The position numbers and the translations under genes are program-made. The notes beneath the pieces are model-generated. The model had not been told where the DNA came from. It was given only the letters and a program-made list of their open reading frames with translations, and did no database searches. Below, one piece after another: positions 43,271-52,153 of a DNA stretch of 64,000 nt. Origin of the DNA: JAAUTT01 sp963846585 (GTDB lineage Bacteria > Bacteroidota > Bacteroidia > Bacteroidales > JAAUTT01); contig CAWJWO010000017.1 in the NCBI GenBank assembly GCA_963846585.1, forward strand, positions 186,001 through 250,000. The letters are read 5' to 3'. The first letter of the stretch is position 1. Each line of letters starts with the position of its first letter.

Positions 43271-44954
43271 TCACTTAATAAACTGTTTGGCATAATACTT
43301 AGCTGTAACCTTTTCTCCGGTAGCCCGTTCAATCATTTCGTTCCAGTTATATCTTGCTCCTGGATTAAATATTTTATCCTTCAGAAATTTACCAACTTGC
43401 GGACTGTTGAAATAATCTTCAGTTTTGTAATCATTTTTATTCAGGATGTGATTGCAAATATAATAATGTACCTGTGAAGCAAGTATCTCACCTAAAAGGT
43501 AATTATGATAATAGCATGGTACAGTGGCTATATGAATTTTAGATGCCCAGTCAGGCTGGTTCCTCCCCTCAGGTTTTTTCAGCATTTGATATTTTTCAAC
43601 AAGGGTCCACCAGAGTTGGTTCAAATCCTGATCAGGATTTTCATACATGCCTTTTTCAAAACGGTATACTACCTGCACCCATCTGCTAAATACAAGTTGC
43701 CCCAATCTTAATGATTTGAATCCATCTTCGGTAATAGCAGATTGTTCCTTGCCGGATATGCCTGTCATATCTTTTATCCATTGCGGATTTGATGATTGCC
43801 GTCCAAACATCATGGCAATGGCTTCTGTTGTAAAAGTATGGGCAGGTTGATGAAGAATAAATGGTAAATCCGGATCAATATATTTTTCATAAACAGCATG
43901 ACCAAATTCATGTAACATTGTATTCATCCAGTAAGAATTTGATTTTATGTTACATAGCACTCTGGTATCGCCATTATAATCGATATCGTTACAAAAAGCA
44001 TGTTGATTTTTGCCGGGTTTTTCGTATAAATCACTTTTTGCCAGCATATCACCAATTGGCATACCTAACCCGGAATAATATTGCGATGTTAGTTGCTCTA
44101 TGTTTCTGTTTTTATAATATTTGTCAAGGTCAACTTTGTAAATTTTAGGAGCTTCCTGGAAAAACCGGTTCTGGTAATGCCAGGGCATAAGTGCACTTTT
44201 GTCAATTTGATTTCTTACAGCAAGAAATGAATCTATTTCGCCCTTAAGTTTTATATATGAACCCCTGGTTAGAGAATCGAGTTCTTCAAAAATATTTTCA
44301 ATTTCTTTTGGATCCTGTTCACCAAGCTTAAGAGACATCTCGTAAAAATTTCCAAACCCAAGTTCCTTGGCCTGTTGGTTTCTTTTCTTTACCAGGTCTA
44401 TAATATCCGCTGAAACAATTGAACCTATTTTTTTATGCGCATTCCAGGTTTCCTCAAGTAATTTACTGTTTGTCGAATTTGTAAGAATATCTTCAATATC
44501 ATTATCAGTAAGTTTTTTCCCGTCAACATCAGCCCTGAAATTATTATATTTCTTTTCAATGCTGGTTTGCATTTCAATTATTTCTTTCTGTAAAATTAGT
44601 ATCAGCCTGATTTGAAAGATAGTTCAGATATAATAATTCCAGTTGACGCGATAAAAGAGGTTCGTTTACGGCATTTGAGGCCTTAATATCAGCAAGAATT
44701 TTAAAATCCTGCTTATTTGAATGGTACTTGGTATATTGTTTCTGAAGTGATTCAAATTTGGCAAAATCTTCATCTTTACCCGTAATTGAGGAATTCCAGG
44801 ATGCCAGATTCATCTTTATTAATAACGGTTTTACATCACCATTATATTTTGTAAGAAAGTCTTTAAGTTGTTTTTCCATTTTTTGGGTTTTATTGACGCA
44901 ACCACCAAAGAGTAATGTAAATGAAATAAGAAATATGGCAATTTTAGCTTTCAT
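43271..44954 (-). pseudogene. M2-family (ACE-like) peptidyl-dipeptidase with one frameshift
   Basis: The N-terminal frame (44574-44954) has a lipoprotein-type signal (IAIFLISFTLLFGGCVNK) and helices up to NYLSNQADTNFTERNN; the second frame (43271-44572) carries the rest of the M2 peptidase, with zinc motif HEFGH in NTMLHEFGHAVYEKY, the downstream TTEAIAMMFG zinc-ligand Glu, and the C-terminal YHNYLLGEILASQVHYYI. Removing one T from the TTTT run at 44590-44593 joins them as ADTNLQKEIIEMQTS, giving a normal ~560-residue enzyme. This dipeptidyl carboxypeptidase family is exported. Pseudogene or assembly indel. Confidence 0.88.
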
Positions 44955-45094
44955 TTTTAAAATATTAAATTAAACAATAATAAGTAATTTGCAATTAATT
45001 TAATGATGAACAAAAAACAATTCAATACGTTGACTTGTTAAATTATAACGAAATTAAAGAGAATTTAATTACAAACTTTAATACCTAAACTAAT

Positions 45095-45520
45095 ATGGAA
45101 ATAAAAATTAATTTTTTAGCGATTTTGGTAGCCGTAGTAGTAAATTTTTTTATTGGATTTTTATGGTTTACACCTCTTTTCGGGAAAGCTTACGGAAGAG
45201 AGATGGGTTTTAAAAATATGGAACCTAAGAAAAATGAAATGTTAAAAGGGATGATATTTATGATTATAGGTAATTTTCTTTTTGCCTGGGTATTTGCACA
45301 TAATATTGCCGCATGGAAGTTTGTTCCCGGAATGAAAGAAATGGGAATATTGCCTAATACTTTAATGTCAGCCATATTCACCTGGTTAGGATTTTATTTT
45401 CCAGGCCATTTAGGTGCAACAGTATGGGAAAGAAAATCCTGGAAACTATTTGCCATCCAGGGTGGATATAGTTTAGTTTCGTTATTGGTTGTTGCATTTA
45501 TTCTTATATGCTGGGTATAA
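45095..45520 (+). CDS. DUF1761 membrane protein
   Basis: A 141-residue protein with four hydrophobic segments: LAILVAVVVNFFIGFLWF, MIFMIIGNFLFAWVFAHNI, LMSAIFTWLGFYFPGHLGATVWE and GGYSLVSLLVVAFILICWV. WFTPLFGKAYGREMGF in the first loop is the DUF1761 signature, a family of small membrane proteins with unknown function. It is divergent from the M2 peptidase and convergent with a GNAT gene. Confidence 0.88.
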   Translation: MEIKINFLAILVAVVVNFFIGFLWFTPLFGKAYGREMGFKNMEPKKNEMLKGMIFMIIGNFLFAWVFAHNIAAWKFVPGMKEMGILPNTLMSAIFTWLGFYFPGHLGATVWERKSWKLFAIQGGYSLVSLLVVAFILICWV

Positions 45521-45548
45521 ATATATCGGGATGTAATTAATATGTTAA

Positions 45549-45986
45549 TTACCTGTCGGGCCTTTCATACCTTATTTGCATCCAGTCTTCAGGTTTCCCA
45601 AGTGGTTTAAATCCAACTTTCCGGTATACTCCGTGTGCATCCTTTGTCGCTAATAACCAACTATAAACATCTTTTAAATCAGGGTGATTTAAAAGATGTG
45701 ACATCATTGCCTGGCCAATTCCCAGTTTTCTGTAATTAACATCCACATATACATCCATAATATAAGCAAACCTTGTTTTGTCGGAAACTGCTCTGGCATA
45801 TCCAATTTGTTTATTGTCTTTAGTGAATGCCCCAACTAACAACGCAGAATTTTTTGCTCCCTGAATAACTTCAGCTTTCTTAATCCCAACACTCCAAAAA
45901 GCATCTTTTAACATTTCTGTTACTTTGTCGAAATCCATTTCGTTAAAACCATCCTTTATCGAATATTCAATTTTGTTATCCATCAT
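45549..45986 (-). CDS. GNAT-family N-acetyltransferase
   Basis: A 145-residue GNAT protein. The acetyl-CoA-binding motif is DVYVDVNYRKLGIGQAMMSHLLNHPDL (about 77-103), preceded by the strand RFAYIMDV, and followed by YSWLLATKDAHGVYRKVGF, typical of the family end. Acceptor substrate unknown. It is single-gene and convergent with the DUF1761 gene. Confidence 0.93.
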   Translation of the reverse strand: MMDNKIEYSIKDGFNEMDFDKVTEMLKDAFWSVGIKKAEVIQGAKNSALLVGAFTKDNKQIGYARAVSDKTRFAYIMDVYVDVNYRKLGIGQAMMSHLLNHPDLKDVYSWLLATKDAHGVYRKVGFKPLGKPEDWMQIRYERPDR

Positions 45987-46139
45987 TTATTAATTTACGT
46001 TTAGGAAAAGTTAACTTCTGATTTAATAATAAAGTTATAGCCCCTTTTTAAGGCATAGCCGTCAGGTTAATGTCTATATAGAGCAGAATGATAGATATTT
46101 AGTGTAAATGTAATAAAATATTAGTGTAATTAAGAGCGT

Positions 46140-46628
46140 ATGTCAACGACTGGATTTGTATATATTATGACCAATAAGAACAAAACAACTTTATATATTG
46201 GGGTTACAAACAATTTATGCAGAAGAATACATGAGCATAAAAATCATTTGATAAATGACACTTTTACAGATAAGTACAATATTGAATACTGTATTTATTA
46301 CGAAGAATTTCAATATTTTGATTTGGCAATACAAAGAGAAAAAGAATTAAAAAAGTGGAACCGTCAAAAGTTTATTTCGAGCGACGCGAGAAAACTCAAT
46401 ATAAACAAAAAGAACCCCGAATGGAAAGTGCTGGTAACAGAGCGTGGCTTTGTTCGGAATAATAAATCATTTTCTCAACATGTTTCGGACATAGTCAATG
46501 AATTACAACCAATTAAAGAGATTCCTCCCTGCGGTCGGAATGACGACCAGCAGAATTGTGGCGTTGCGGGAGGTGAAGAGAGTGCGGCAAATCCGCACTC
46601 TCTTCACCTCCCGCTCTCTGACCAATAA
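46140..46628 (+). CDS. GIY-YIG nuclease-like protein, 3' end built from a repeat
   Basis: 162 residues; the first ~105 are a GIY-YIG domain: FVYIMTNKNKTTLYIGVTNN (GIY-YIG variant VYI...YIG), LCRRIHEHKN (conserved Arg), YYEEFQYFDLAIQREKELKKW. Between KKW and the family motif NPEW the sequence is about 6-7 residues longer than usual (FISSDARKL), and this extra DNA (46374-46397) matches the hairpin element's end in 22 of 24 bases. The last ~35 residues (from about EIPPCGRND) are translated from the hairpin element at 46518-46660 and are unlikely to be functional. Confidence 0.85.
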   Translation: MSTTGFVYIMTNKNKTTLYIGVTNNLCRRIHEHKNHLINDTFTDKYNIEYCIYYEEFQYFDLAIQREKELKKWNRQKFISSDARKLNINKKNPEWKVLVTERGFVRNNKSFSQHVSDIVNELQPIKEIPPCGRNDDQQNCGVAGGEESAANPHSLHLPLSDQ

Positions 46629-46660
46629 CGACAGTCATTTCGAGCGAAGCGAGAAATCTC
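46518..46660. repeat. Hairpin element copy 2 with terminal inverted repeats
   Basis: A 143-bp relative of 42304-42441. The ends GAGATTCCTCCCTGCGGTCG and the inverse of GAGATTTCTCGCTTCGCTCG are imperfect inverted repeats; in the middle is a perfect 22-bp stem (46566-46587 with 46593-46614, loop CAAAT). Both copies share GACGACCAG near the left and a stem with AAGAGAG, but the stems differ with matching changes on both sides. It overlaps the 3' end of the GIY-YIG gene. Confidence 0.82.
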
Positions 46661-46840
46661 AAATAAAGTATTATAATTGTATATAAGCATTTTACAAGCG
46701 TTAACCTGACGGCTATGCTTTTTAAGGGGTTGGGGTTAAATTAGTTAATAAATTGTACATATTGTATATTTCAATTAAAATAAATTAAATTTATAATAAA
46801 ACTTTTTTAATTATTTTTTGAAACAATTAACAATATTATT

Positions 46841-47458
46841 ATGATCAATAAAGACATTTTCTCTACAAATTCAGATGAATTTGAAAATGAGATTTTTAAA
46901 AATATAGAATTTACAGATAACAGCATTTTTTCAAAAGATTTCATTGATTGCTCATTTGACGACTGTAATTTTTATCAAAGTACATTTAAAAGTTGTACAT
47001 TTCAAAAATGCATATTCAATAAATGTAATTTTTCTTTAGTTAAAATTCCTGATTGCCAATTTAATGAAGTAGTTTTTAAAAATTCTAAAATAATTGGGTT
47101 AGACTGGACGGCAGCTAATTGGGGAAAATATATTAATAAAAAAGCTTTCCCTGTCGAATTTGTAGATTGTATAATTAATTATTCCATTTTCATAGGGTTA
47201 AATCTATCCAATGCAAAATTCTTAAGATGTCTGTCCAAAGAAGTGTATTTTGAAGAAGCAAACCTTTATTCAGCTGATTTTAGCGAGACTGATTTAACCG
47301 ATAGCATCTTCAAAAATTGCAATTTAATGAAAACAGATTTCAGCAGTGCCAGGAATTACCTGATTGACGTTACTATAAATAAGATATCAAAGGCAAAGTT
47401 TTCACTTCCAGAAGCTATATCCCTTATATATGCTTTAGATATTGAGATTTCTGAATAG
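46841..47458 (+). CDS. Pentapeptide-repeat protein
   Basis: A 205-residue protein of pentapeptide repeats: FIDCSFDDCNFYQSTFKSCTFQKCIFNKCNFS (about 34-66), FNEVVFKNSKIIGLDW, then a second set FIGLNLSNAKFLRCLSKEVYFEEANLYSADFSETDLTDSIFKNCNLMKTDFSSA (about 117-170), and a C-terminal tail KAKFSLPEAISLIYALDIEI. The two-coil layout with a gap after the first set resembles Qnr/MfpA-like right-handed quadrilateral helices, which mimic DNA and bind gyrase, but many such proteins have other roles. Resistance function is not established. Alone on the plus strand. Confidence 0.88.
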   Translation: MINKDIFSTNSDEFENEIFKNIEFTDNSIFSKDFIDCSFDDCNFYQSTFKSCTFQKCIFNKCNFSLVKIPDCQFNEVVFKNSKIIGLDWTAANWGKYINKKAFPVEFVDCIINYSIFIGLNLSNAKFLRCLSKEVYFEEANLYSADFSETDLTDSIFKNCNLMKTDFSSARNYLIDVTINKISKAKFSLPEAISLIYALDIEISE

Positions 47459-47513
47459 TGCTTAAGTGTTAGTTGTTAGTTGTTAGTTGGTAATTTAAAA
47501 TTTAAATATCTAA

Positions 47514-49358
47514 TTATTTTATTTTCAAAACCTTGTATTCCCCTGATGGGTCAATTTGTTTAAAATATGCGACTTCTCCATTTGTGAATTCGAACACTAA
47601 AGTATAGTCAGGGAATTCCTTTAATCCAAAAATATTTGGCTTTATCGGTATTAACTGATGTCGGGGTTGTCCCGGATAAAGAACATAAAGTTTATTTGCA
47701 ACTAGTTCAATATTTATAAAATTACCTGCAATTTTATATTTACCAACATATTTTGAAAAAGTCGCAGCTTCACTCAGTGAAGCATCAGCTTTTCTGGTAA
47801 AAATAGTCTGTGATTCGTCCAGTGAAACAAATAGCCCATCTATACCTCCCTGGGGATTAGTTGTGAAATTTAACGACCAAAGTCCATATTGTTCATCATC
47901 AGGAGTATCAAACCGGTCATAATGGAAATGACTAAGAGGTAATATCATATGATGAAATTCAAACTGTAATAAACTATCCTGTCGGGTAATTTTTATAATC
48001 CCATAAGCCGGGTTTTCATATTCACCTGCATAGTCTGAAATGGAATGTGATGGCATGGTCCCCGCAATACGACCTGAACCTGATTTGATTCTTCTTTCCT
48101 TATCAATCCTTTTGTTTTCCAAATGATCTTTTAAATCTCTTTCATTCCATGGGGTTTGATCCAATCCTAAAAATCTTTCATATATATAATAAGTAACAAT
48201 ATGAGTGACAGGATCCCCTTGATCTCCAAGTACAAATACTATTACTCCTATACTATCATTGGGCATAATTGATACCTCTGAATTAAAACCTGATAGTGAT
48301 CCACCATGATATAATAACAGGTGGCCCCGGTATGAGGATCTTATTCTACCCATTGCGTATTCCGGATTTAAAATCTCTCGGTATCCTTTGTCTTCCATTT
48401 TACTATTGGATATTGGAATATTAGGTTCTAATGTTGCTTTAATAATATTTTGAGGTATTATCTGTTTGTATTTATATTTGCCATTATTAAGCAAAGTAAT
48501 TACCCATTGCGACATATCCTGAATGTTGGAAATAATAGCTCCTGCCGGTCCAACAGCTTGTTGATCATCATATTTAGGGATACGATACAGTAATTTAGTG
48601 TCACGTTTTTCATTAAATGGAATACTATGATCAACATTTTTTTCCATTTCTTTTACTGTAAAAACCGTACTGCGCATTTCAAGAGGATTAAAAATATTTT
48701 CCTGGATAAAGTCTTCCCAGGTTTTAGAACATAGTAATTCAATTATATAACCTGCAGAAATATACATTAAATTATTATAAAGGAAACCTTGCCTTAATGG
48801 TTGAATGGGTTCAAGATATTTTATACGATTAAAAAGCTCCTTCCGGCTAAAATCCGATTTGTACCAAATCAGGTCATGTCTTGAAATACCTGTTCGATGG
48901 GAAAGCATATCCCTTAATGTAATATTATTATTAAGTTCGCTATTATAAAATTCAATAGATGGGACATACTGCCTTACAGGCTTATCCCAATCAATTTTAC
49001 CCTGGTTAACCAGAATCCCCGCTGAAATGGCAGTAAATAACTTCGTATTTGAAGCAATCTGGAATAAAGTAGCTGGCGTAAATGGCAGTTTCTGATCAAA
49101 ATCACGATAACCATAACCTTTTGCAAAAACTAATTTATCTTTATAAACAATCCCTACTCCTGCTCCGGCAATATTCCATTCTTTAAGTACCTTATCCACA
49201 TATTGATCAAAACCCTTAAGTTTTTTTGAAATATCAATAGTTTGGGATATTGCGTTTGATGGAAAATTTAAGAGAACTATTATTAAAATAAAGGCTACAG
49301 GTAAAATATGTGACCATATGAAATTACCTGCATTTTTTTTAAATGGAAAAGTTTTCAT
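47514..49358 (-). CDS. Exported serine hydrolase, class C beta-lactamase-like
   Basis: A 614-residue protein with N-terminal export segment (VAFILIIVLLNFPSNAISQ). The beta-lactamase/transpeptidase-like domain covers about 45-390, with SxxK at S103-NT-K106 (QIASNTKLF), the Tyr motif near FLYNNLMY, and a distal LLYHGGSLSGF segment equivalent to the K/HxG motif. The C-terminal ~190 residues (SDYAGEYENPAYGIIKITRQ onwards) form a DUF3471-like beta domain. Such proteins are usually peptidases or esterases rather than resistance enzymes. Alone on the minus strand. Confidence 0.92.
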   Translation of the reverse strand: MKTFPFKKNAGNFIWSHILPVAFILIIVLLNFPSNAISQTIDISKKLKGFDQYVDKVLKEWNIAGAGVGIVYKDKLVFAKGYGYRDFDQKLPFTPATLFQIASNTKLFTAISAGILVNQGKIDWDKPVRQYVPSIEFYNSELNNNITLRDMLSHRTGISRHDLIWYKSDFSRKELFNRIKYLEPIQPLRQGFLYNNLMYISAGYIIELLCSKTWEDFIQENIFNPLEMRSTVFTVKEMEKNVDHSIPFNEKRDTKLLYRIPKYDDQQAVGPAGAIISNIQDMSQWVITLLNNGKYKYKQIIPQNIIKATLEPNIPISNSKMEDKGYREILNPEYAMGRIRSSYRGHLLLYHGGSLSGFNSEVSIMPNDSIGVIVFVLGDQGDPVTHIVTYYIYERFLGLDQTPWNERDLKDHLENKRIDKERRIKSGSGRIAGTMPSHSISDYAGEYENPAYGIIKITRQDSLLQFEFHHMILPLSHFHYDRFDTPDDEQYGLWSLNFTTNPQGGIDGLFVSLDESQTIFTRKADASLSEAATFSKYVGKYKIAGNFINIELVANKLYVLYPGQPRHQLIPIKPNIFGLKEFPDYTLVFEFTNGEVAYFKQIDPSGEYKVLKIK

Positions 49359-49550
49359 TGTTATTGGTTTATTTTAAAAATATAGTTTAAGAATTTTAAT
49401 CATTTAAAAGTTAATTGTTAAATCCTGGTTAATATCTAAAAGTATTACAAATTAAATTTAGTATAACAAAATATTACATTTATCAAATATTTGAATCTTT
49501 TATACACAATCTATGTATAATGTAGGTAAATCAACAATTAAACTTTCTCA

Positions 49551-50894
49551 ATGAAGTATAAAAATTTAACTAAAGAGCAACTTATAACCAGGTTGCTGGA
49601 TTGGGAGGATAAATACCCTTTCTTAAGAGATATGGGCTCTCAGGATAAACCCGGACATCAAAGTAATGAAATAAAACCAAAAAATGAAGAAATACTGCTT
49701 CGGACAATTATTGATAATATTCCTGATTCAATTTATTGTAAAGACCTGCATTGCCGAAAGACTTTAGTTAATTTGGCAGAAATAAATTATACGAAAGCCA
49801 ATTCAGAAGAGGAGTTGCTTGGGAAAGATGATTTCGCGTTTTATCCAAAAGAACTTGCTGAAGGATTTTTTGCTGATGATCAAACAGTATTGCAAAGTGG
49901 TAATCCTGTTATAAACAGGGAAGAATATATTATTGACGGGGAAGGTAAAAAACGGTGGCTGCTTTCGTCTAAAATTCCGTTACGTAACAGCAATAATAAA
50001 ATTATCGGATTAATCGGCATAGGTCGGGACATTACAGATCGAAAGATTAATGAATTATTAGTAAAAGAACAACAGGAAGAAATTGAAGCGCAAAATGAAG
50101 AATATCAACAACTTAATGAAGAATTGAGACAAACGAATGAAGAATTATACCTGGCTAAAGAAAAAGCTGAAGAAAGCAACCAGCTCAAAACAGCCTTTCT
50201 TCAAAATATGAGTCATGAGATACGTACCCCAATGAACGCTATCATAGGTTTTTCAGAATTACTTTTTAATTGCTTTGACGACAAATTAAAATTTGAAAAA
50301 TATTGCAATATTATTAATCACGGCGCATTGCAGTTGCTGGATATAATCAATAATATTATGAATGTTTCCCAGATTGAAACCGGACAATTACCCGTTAATA
50401 TTGAAATATGTAATTTGAATGAATTATTTTCCGAATTAAAAGAATTCTATTTAGAACATCGTAAACATATTGGCAAACAAAATATAGAATTTATGGTTCA
50501 GTCAAATTGTGAATCAACACAATATATTATAATGACTGACAAAGGTAAATTAAAACAAATTTTTATGAACCTTATCGGAAATGCCTTTAAATTTACAAAT
50601 GAAGGTAAGATTGAGGCAGGCTGCATATTTGATAAAAATGAACAATTGAAATTTTATGTTTTAGATACAGGAATAGGTATCCCAAAAGACAAACAAAACT
50701 TTATCTTTGAACGTTTTACCCAATTAAATCAGCATCCAAAAACTAATATTGAAGGAAATGGACTGGGATTGTCAATTGTTAAAGGATTAGTAAATATATT
50801 GGGCGGTGAAATATCCCTCAAATCTGAACCAGGTAATGGTAGTACATTTACTTTTACAATTTCATATACTGCGGTTAGGCCTGTATTATCTTAA
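49551..50894 (+). CDS. PAS-domain sensor histidine kinase
   Basis: A 447-residue cytoplasmic kinase without membrane segments. PAS domain with PAC (about 55-165: NIPDSIYCKDLHCRKTLVNLAEINYTKANSEEELLGKDDF; GIGRDITDRKINE), a coiled-coil linker (EEIEAQNEEYQQLNEELRQTNEELYLAKEKAEES), dimerisation box with the phosphoacceptor His222 (QNMSHEIRTPMNA), and ATPase boxes N (LIGNAFKFTNEG), G1 (LDTGIGIP), F (FERFTQL), G2 (GNGLGLSIVKGL). No response regulator is near, so it is an orphan. A terminator follows at 50922. Confidence 0.95.
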   Translation: MKYKNLTKEQLITRLLDWEDKYPFLRDMGSQDKPGHQSNEIKPKNEEILLRTIIDNIPDSIYCKDLHCRKTLVNLAEINYTKANSEEELLGKDDFAFYPKELAEGFFADDQTVLQSGNPVINREEYIIDGEGKKRWLLSSKIPLRNSNNKIIGLIGIGRDITDRKINELLVKEQQEEIEAQNEEYQQLNEELRQTNEELYLAKEKAEESNQLKTAFLQNMSHEIRTPMNAIIGFSELLFNCFDDKLKFEKYCNIINHGALQLLDIINNIMNVSQIETGQLPVNIEICNLNELFSELKEFYLEHRKHIGKQNIEFMVQSNCESTQYIIMTDKGKLKQIFMNLIGNAFKFTNEGKIEAGCIFDKNEQLKFYVLDTGIGIPKDKQNFIFERFTQLNQHPKTNIEGNGLGLSIVKGLVNILGGEISLKSEPGNGSTFTFTISYTAVRPVLS

Positions 50895-50921
50895 ATTGAT
50901 ATTTCCCAATTAATAAAAAAA

Positions 50922-50949
50922 ATTCTCCGAAGAACCACCTCCGGAGAAT
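50922..50949 (+). terminator. Hairpin after the sensor kinase
   Basis: ATTCTCCG (50922-50929) and CGGAGAAT (50942-50949) form an 8-bp stem with a 12-nt loop. It is followed not by a T run but by ACCCCCTAAAATAACTAACTAACTAC, a sequence reminiscent of leaders before TonB receptor genes in this phylum. Confidence 0.5.
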
Positions 50950-51019
50950 ACCCCCTAAAATAACTAACTAACTACTAAACCTATGAAAAATCGACATCAC
51001 GTCGTTTTTAATTATTTTT
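50950..51019 (+). other. Orphan leader-like sequence with a short frame and terminator
   Basis: TAACTAACTAACTACTAAAC then an ATG at 50982 opens a 27-codon frame (KNRHHVVFNYFLISILY...), but CGACATCACGTCGTTTTT (50990-51007) inside it forms a small hairpin with T run. It looks like the preserved 5' leader of a lost gene, or a short RNA. Nothing else is seen up to 51172. Confidence 0.35.
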
Positions 51020-51172
51020 TAATTTCTATACTATACCCATTTTATTATTTGTACAAATATATATAGTAATAAAGTCGTTTTCAATACAAAAGTTATGAGA
51101 TTTGTTATTGATTTTTATGAGATATGTTTTCTTTTGGCATGATATAGATCACCAGGTCTCAAAGAGTTATAA

Positions 51173-51895
51173 CTATTTTAAGGGTTCCCTGCATTTGTTT
51201 AACATTTCAGCGTTTTTCCTTTTCCCCCAATAAGGTTTATTAATATCATCTTCCTTTTCATTCTGGTACAACTCTGCAGCTTTTTCAAAATACTGAAATG
51301 CATTTTTAGATCCACCTCCAAACATTTTGGGCGTATAATAAATACTATTACCCTGCAGAAAATAAATACGAGGATTATTTGGCTGCATTGATTTTGCTTT
51401 TTCAATGCCGGAATTAAACAAATCCCCATATTTTTTAAATCTGCCCATTGGCTTTACAGCTAACCTGGCATTTGCCAGCATTGCATCCAATACATACATT
51501 TCATCATAATCTGACTTATATTCCTCTTTAGCCTTATTAACCAAAATGTCGGCATCATCAAGATATGCATCCCTTTTCTTTTCATCCTTTTCAACATATG
51601 ATAGTATAATAAGGCTGTAACCTGCATAATAATTTGCTGACCATTGATCAGTCCATTTTTTGGCTATTAACCCAAGATGGTTGCTTGCTGCAACCATTTC
51701 ATTCATACTTCTTGTAGTATCAAAAGCTGTAAAACCTGCTGTTAAATCCTCCTTAAATTCGTCAACAGGAATCTTTGAAAGTATAGTATCAGTATTATTT
51801 TTTTTAGTTGTATCGGTAATTATCTGTGCTAAACTTAAATTTGTAAATTCAATACAAATTACCACAGTCAGGACAATGCTTTTTAGGTTCTTCAT
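51173..51895 (-). CDS. Exported TPR-like protein
   Basis: A 240-residue protein with signal peptide (MKNLKSIVLTVVICIEFTNLSLAQ). After a linker, helical repeats follow (SNHLGLIAKKWTDQWSANYYAGYSLIILSYV, DADILVNKAKEEYKSDYDEMYVLDAMLANARL, GIEKAKSMQPNNPRIYFLQGNSIYYTPKMFGG, NAFQYFEKAAELYQNE), in TPR style. It is co-oriented with the TonB receptor gene upstream on the strand, separated by about 260 bp, so an operon is not certain. Role unknown; periplasmic scaffold is the usual assumption. Confidence 0.75.
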   Translation of the reverse strand: MKNLKSIVLTVVICIEFTNLSLAQIITDTTKKNNTDTILSKIPVDEFKEDLTAGFTAFDTTRSMNEMVAASNHLGLIAKKWTDQWSANYYAGYSLIILSYVEKDEKKRDAYLDDADILVNKAKEEYKSDYDEMYVLDAMLANARLAVKPMGRFKKYGDLFNSGIEKAKSMQPNNPRIYFLQGNSIYYTPKMFGGGSKNAFQYFEKAAELYQNEKEDDINKPYWGKRKNAEMLNKCREPLK

Positions 51896-52028
51896 AATAA
51901 AATTATTTTAATGAATTATGTATTTAATTTATAATTAATCCTTTAATAAAAAGCGATTAAGTGATTAGGTGATTAAGTTGGAATACAAATATCAAATATA
52001 CAATTAATTAGTTCTTACGGAATTTAAT

Positions 52029-52150
52029 GTGTCAAATAAGAAAATGTCAAATTCAAGGCTTGCGAAAGCAGAAAAAGCGGAGTTTACTTTTAGTAAATGA
52101 GCATTTTTCTGATGAGCGTAACGAAGAAGTTGGCATTTTCTTATTGACAC
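52029..52150. repeat. 122-bp palindromic repeat downstream of the TonB receptor gene
   Basis: GTGTCAAATAAGAAAATG (52029-52046) is inverted at CATTTTCTTATTGACAC (52134-52150), and further inner segments (GTCAAATTC / GAAGTTGGC; TTACTTTTAGTAAATG) also pair. The element ends 4 bp before the receptor stop codon on the minus strand, so it probably ends that transcript. It resembles palindromic intergenic repeats common in the phylum. Confidence 0.7.
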
Positions 52151-52153
52151 TTA

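Larger units (their letters stand above)
46041..46730. mobile_element. Inverted-repeat-bounded GIY-YIG element
   Basis: The ends are inverted repeats: 46041-46072 and 46699-46729, with an 18-bp perfect core (GCATAGCCGTCAGGTTAA at 46053-46070, TTAACCTGACGGCTATGC at 46701-46718) and similar flanks (CCCCTTTTTAAG / TTTTTAAGGGG). Between them are a GIY-YIG gene and a hairpin repeat. The composition (one nuclease gene, palindromic repeat, inverted ends, 690 bp) suggests a small mobile unit; no target duplication has been identified. Confidence 0.55.

Noticed and set aside
46498..46686. 62-codon frame after the GIY-YIG gene
   Set aside because: Also a translation of the hairpin element.
46841..47458. 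Calling the pentapeptide protein a quinolone-resistance gene
   Set aside because: Repeat type alone does not show gyrase binding; only the structural class is supported.
47514..49358. Calling the serine hydrolase a beta-lactamase resistance gene
   Set aside because: SxxK fold is shared with esterases and peptidases and the C-terminal DUF3471-like domain points to the latter.
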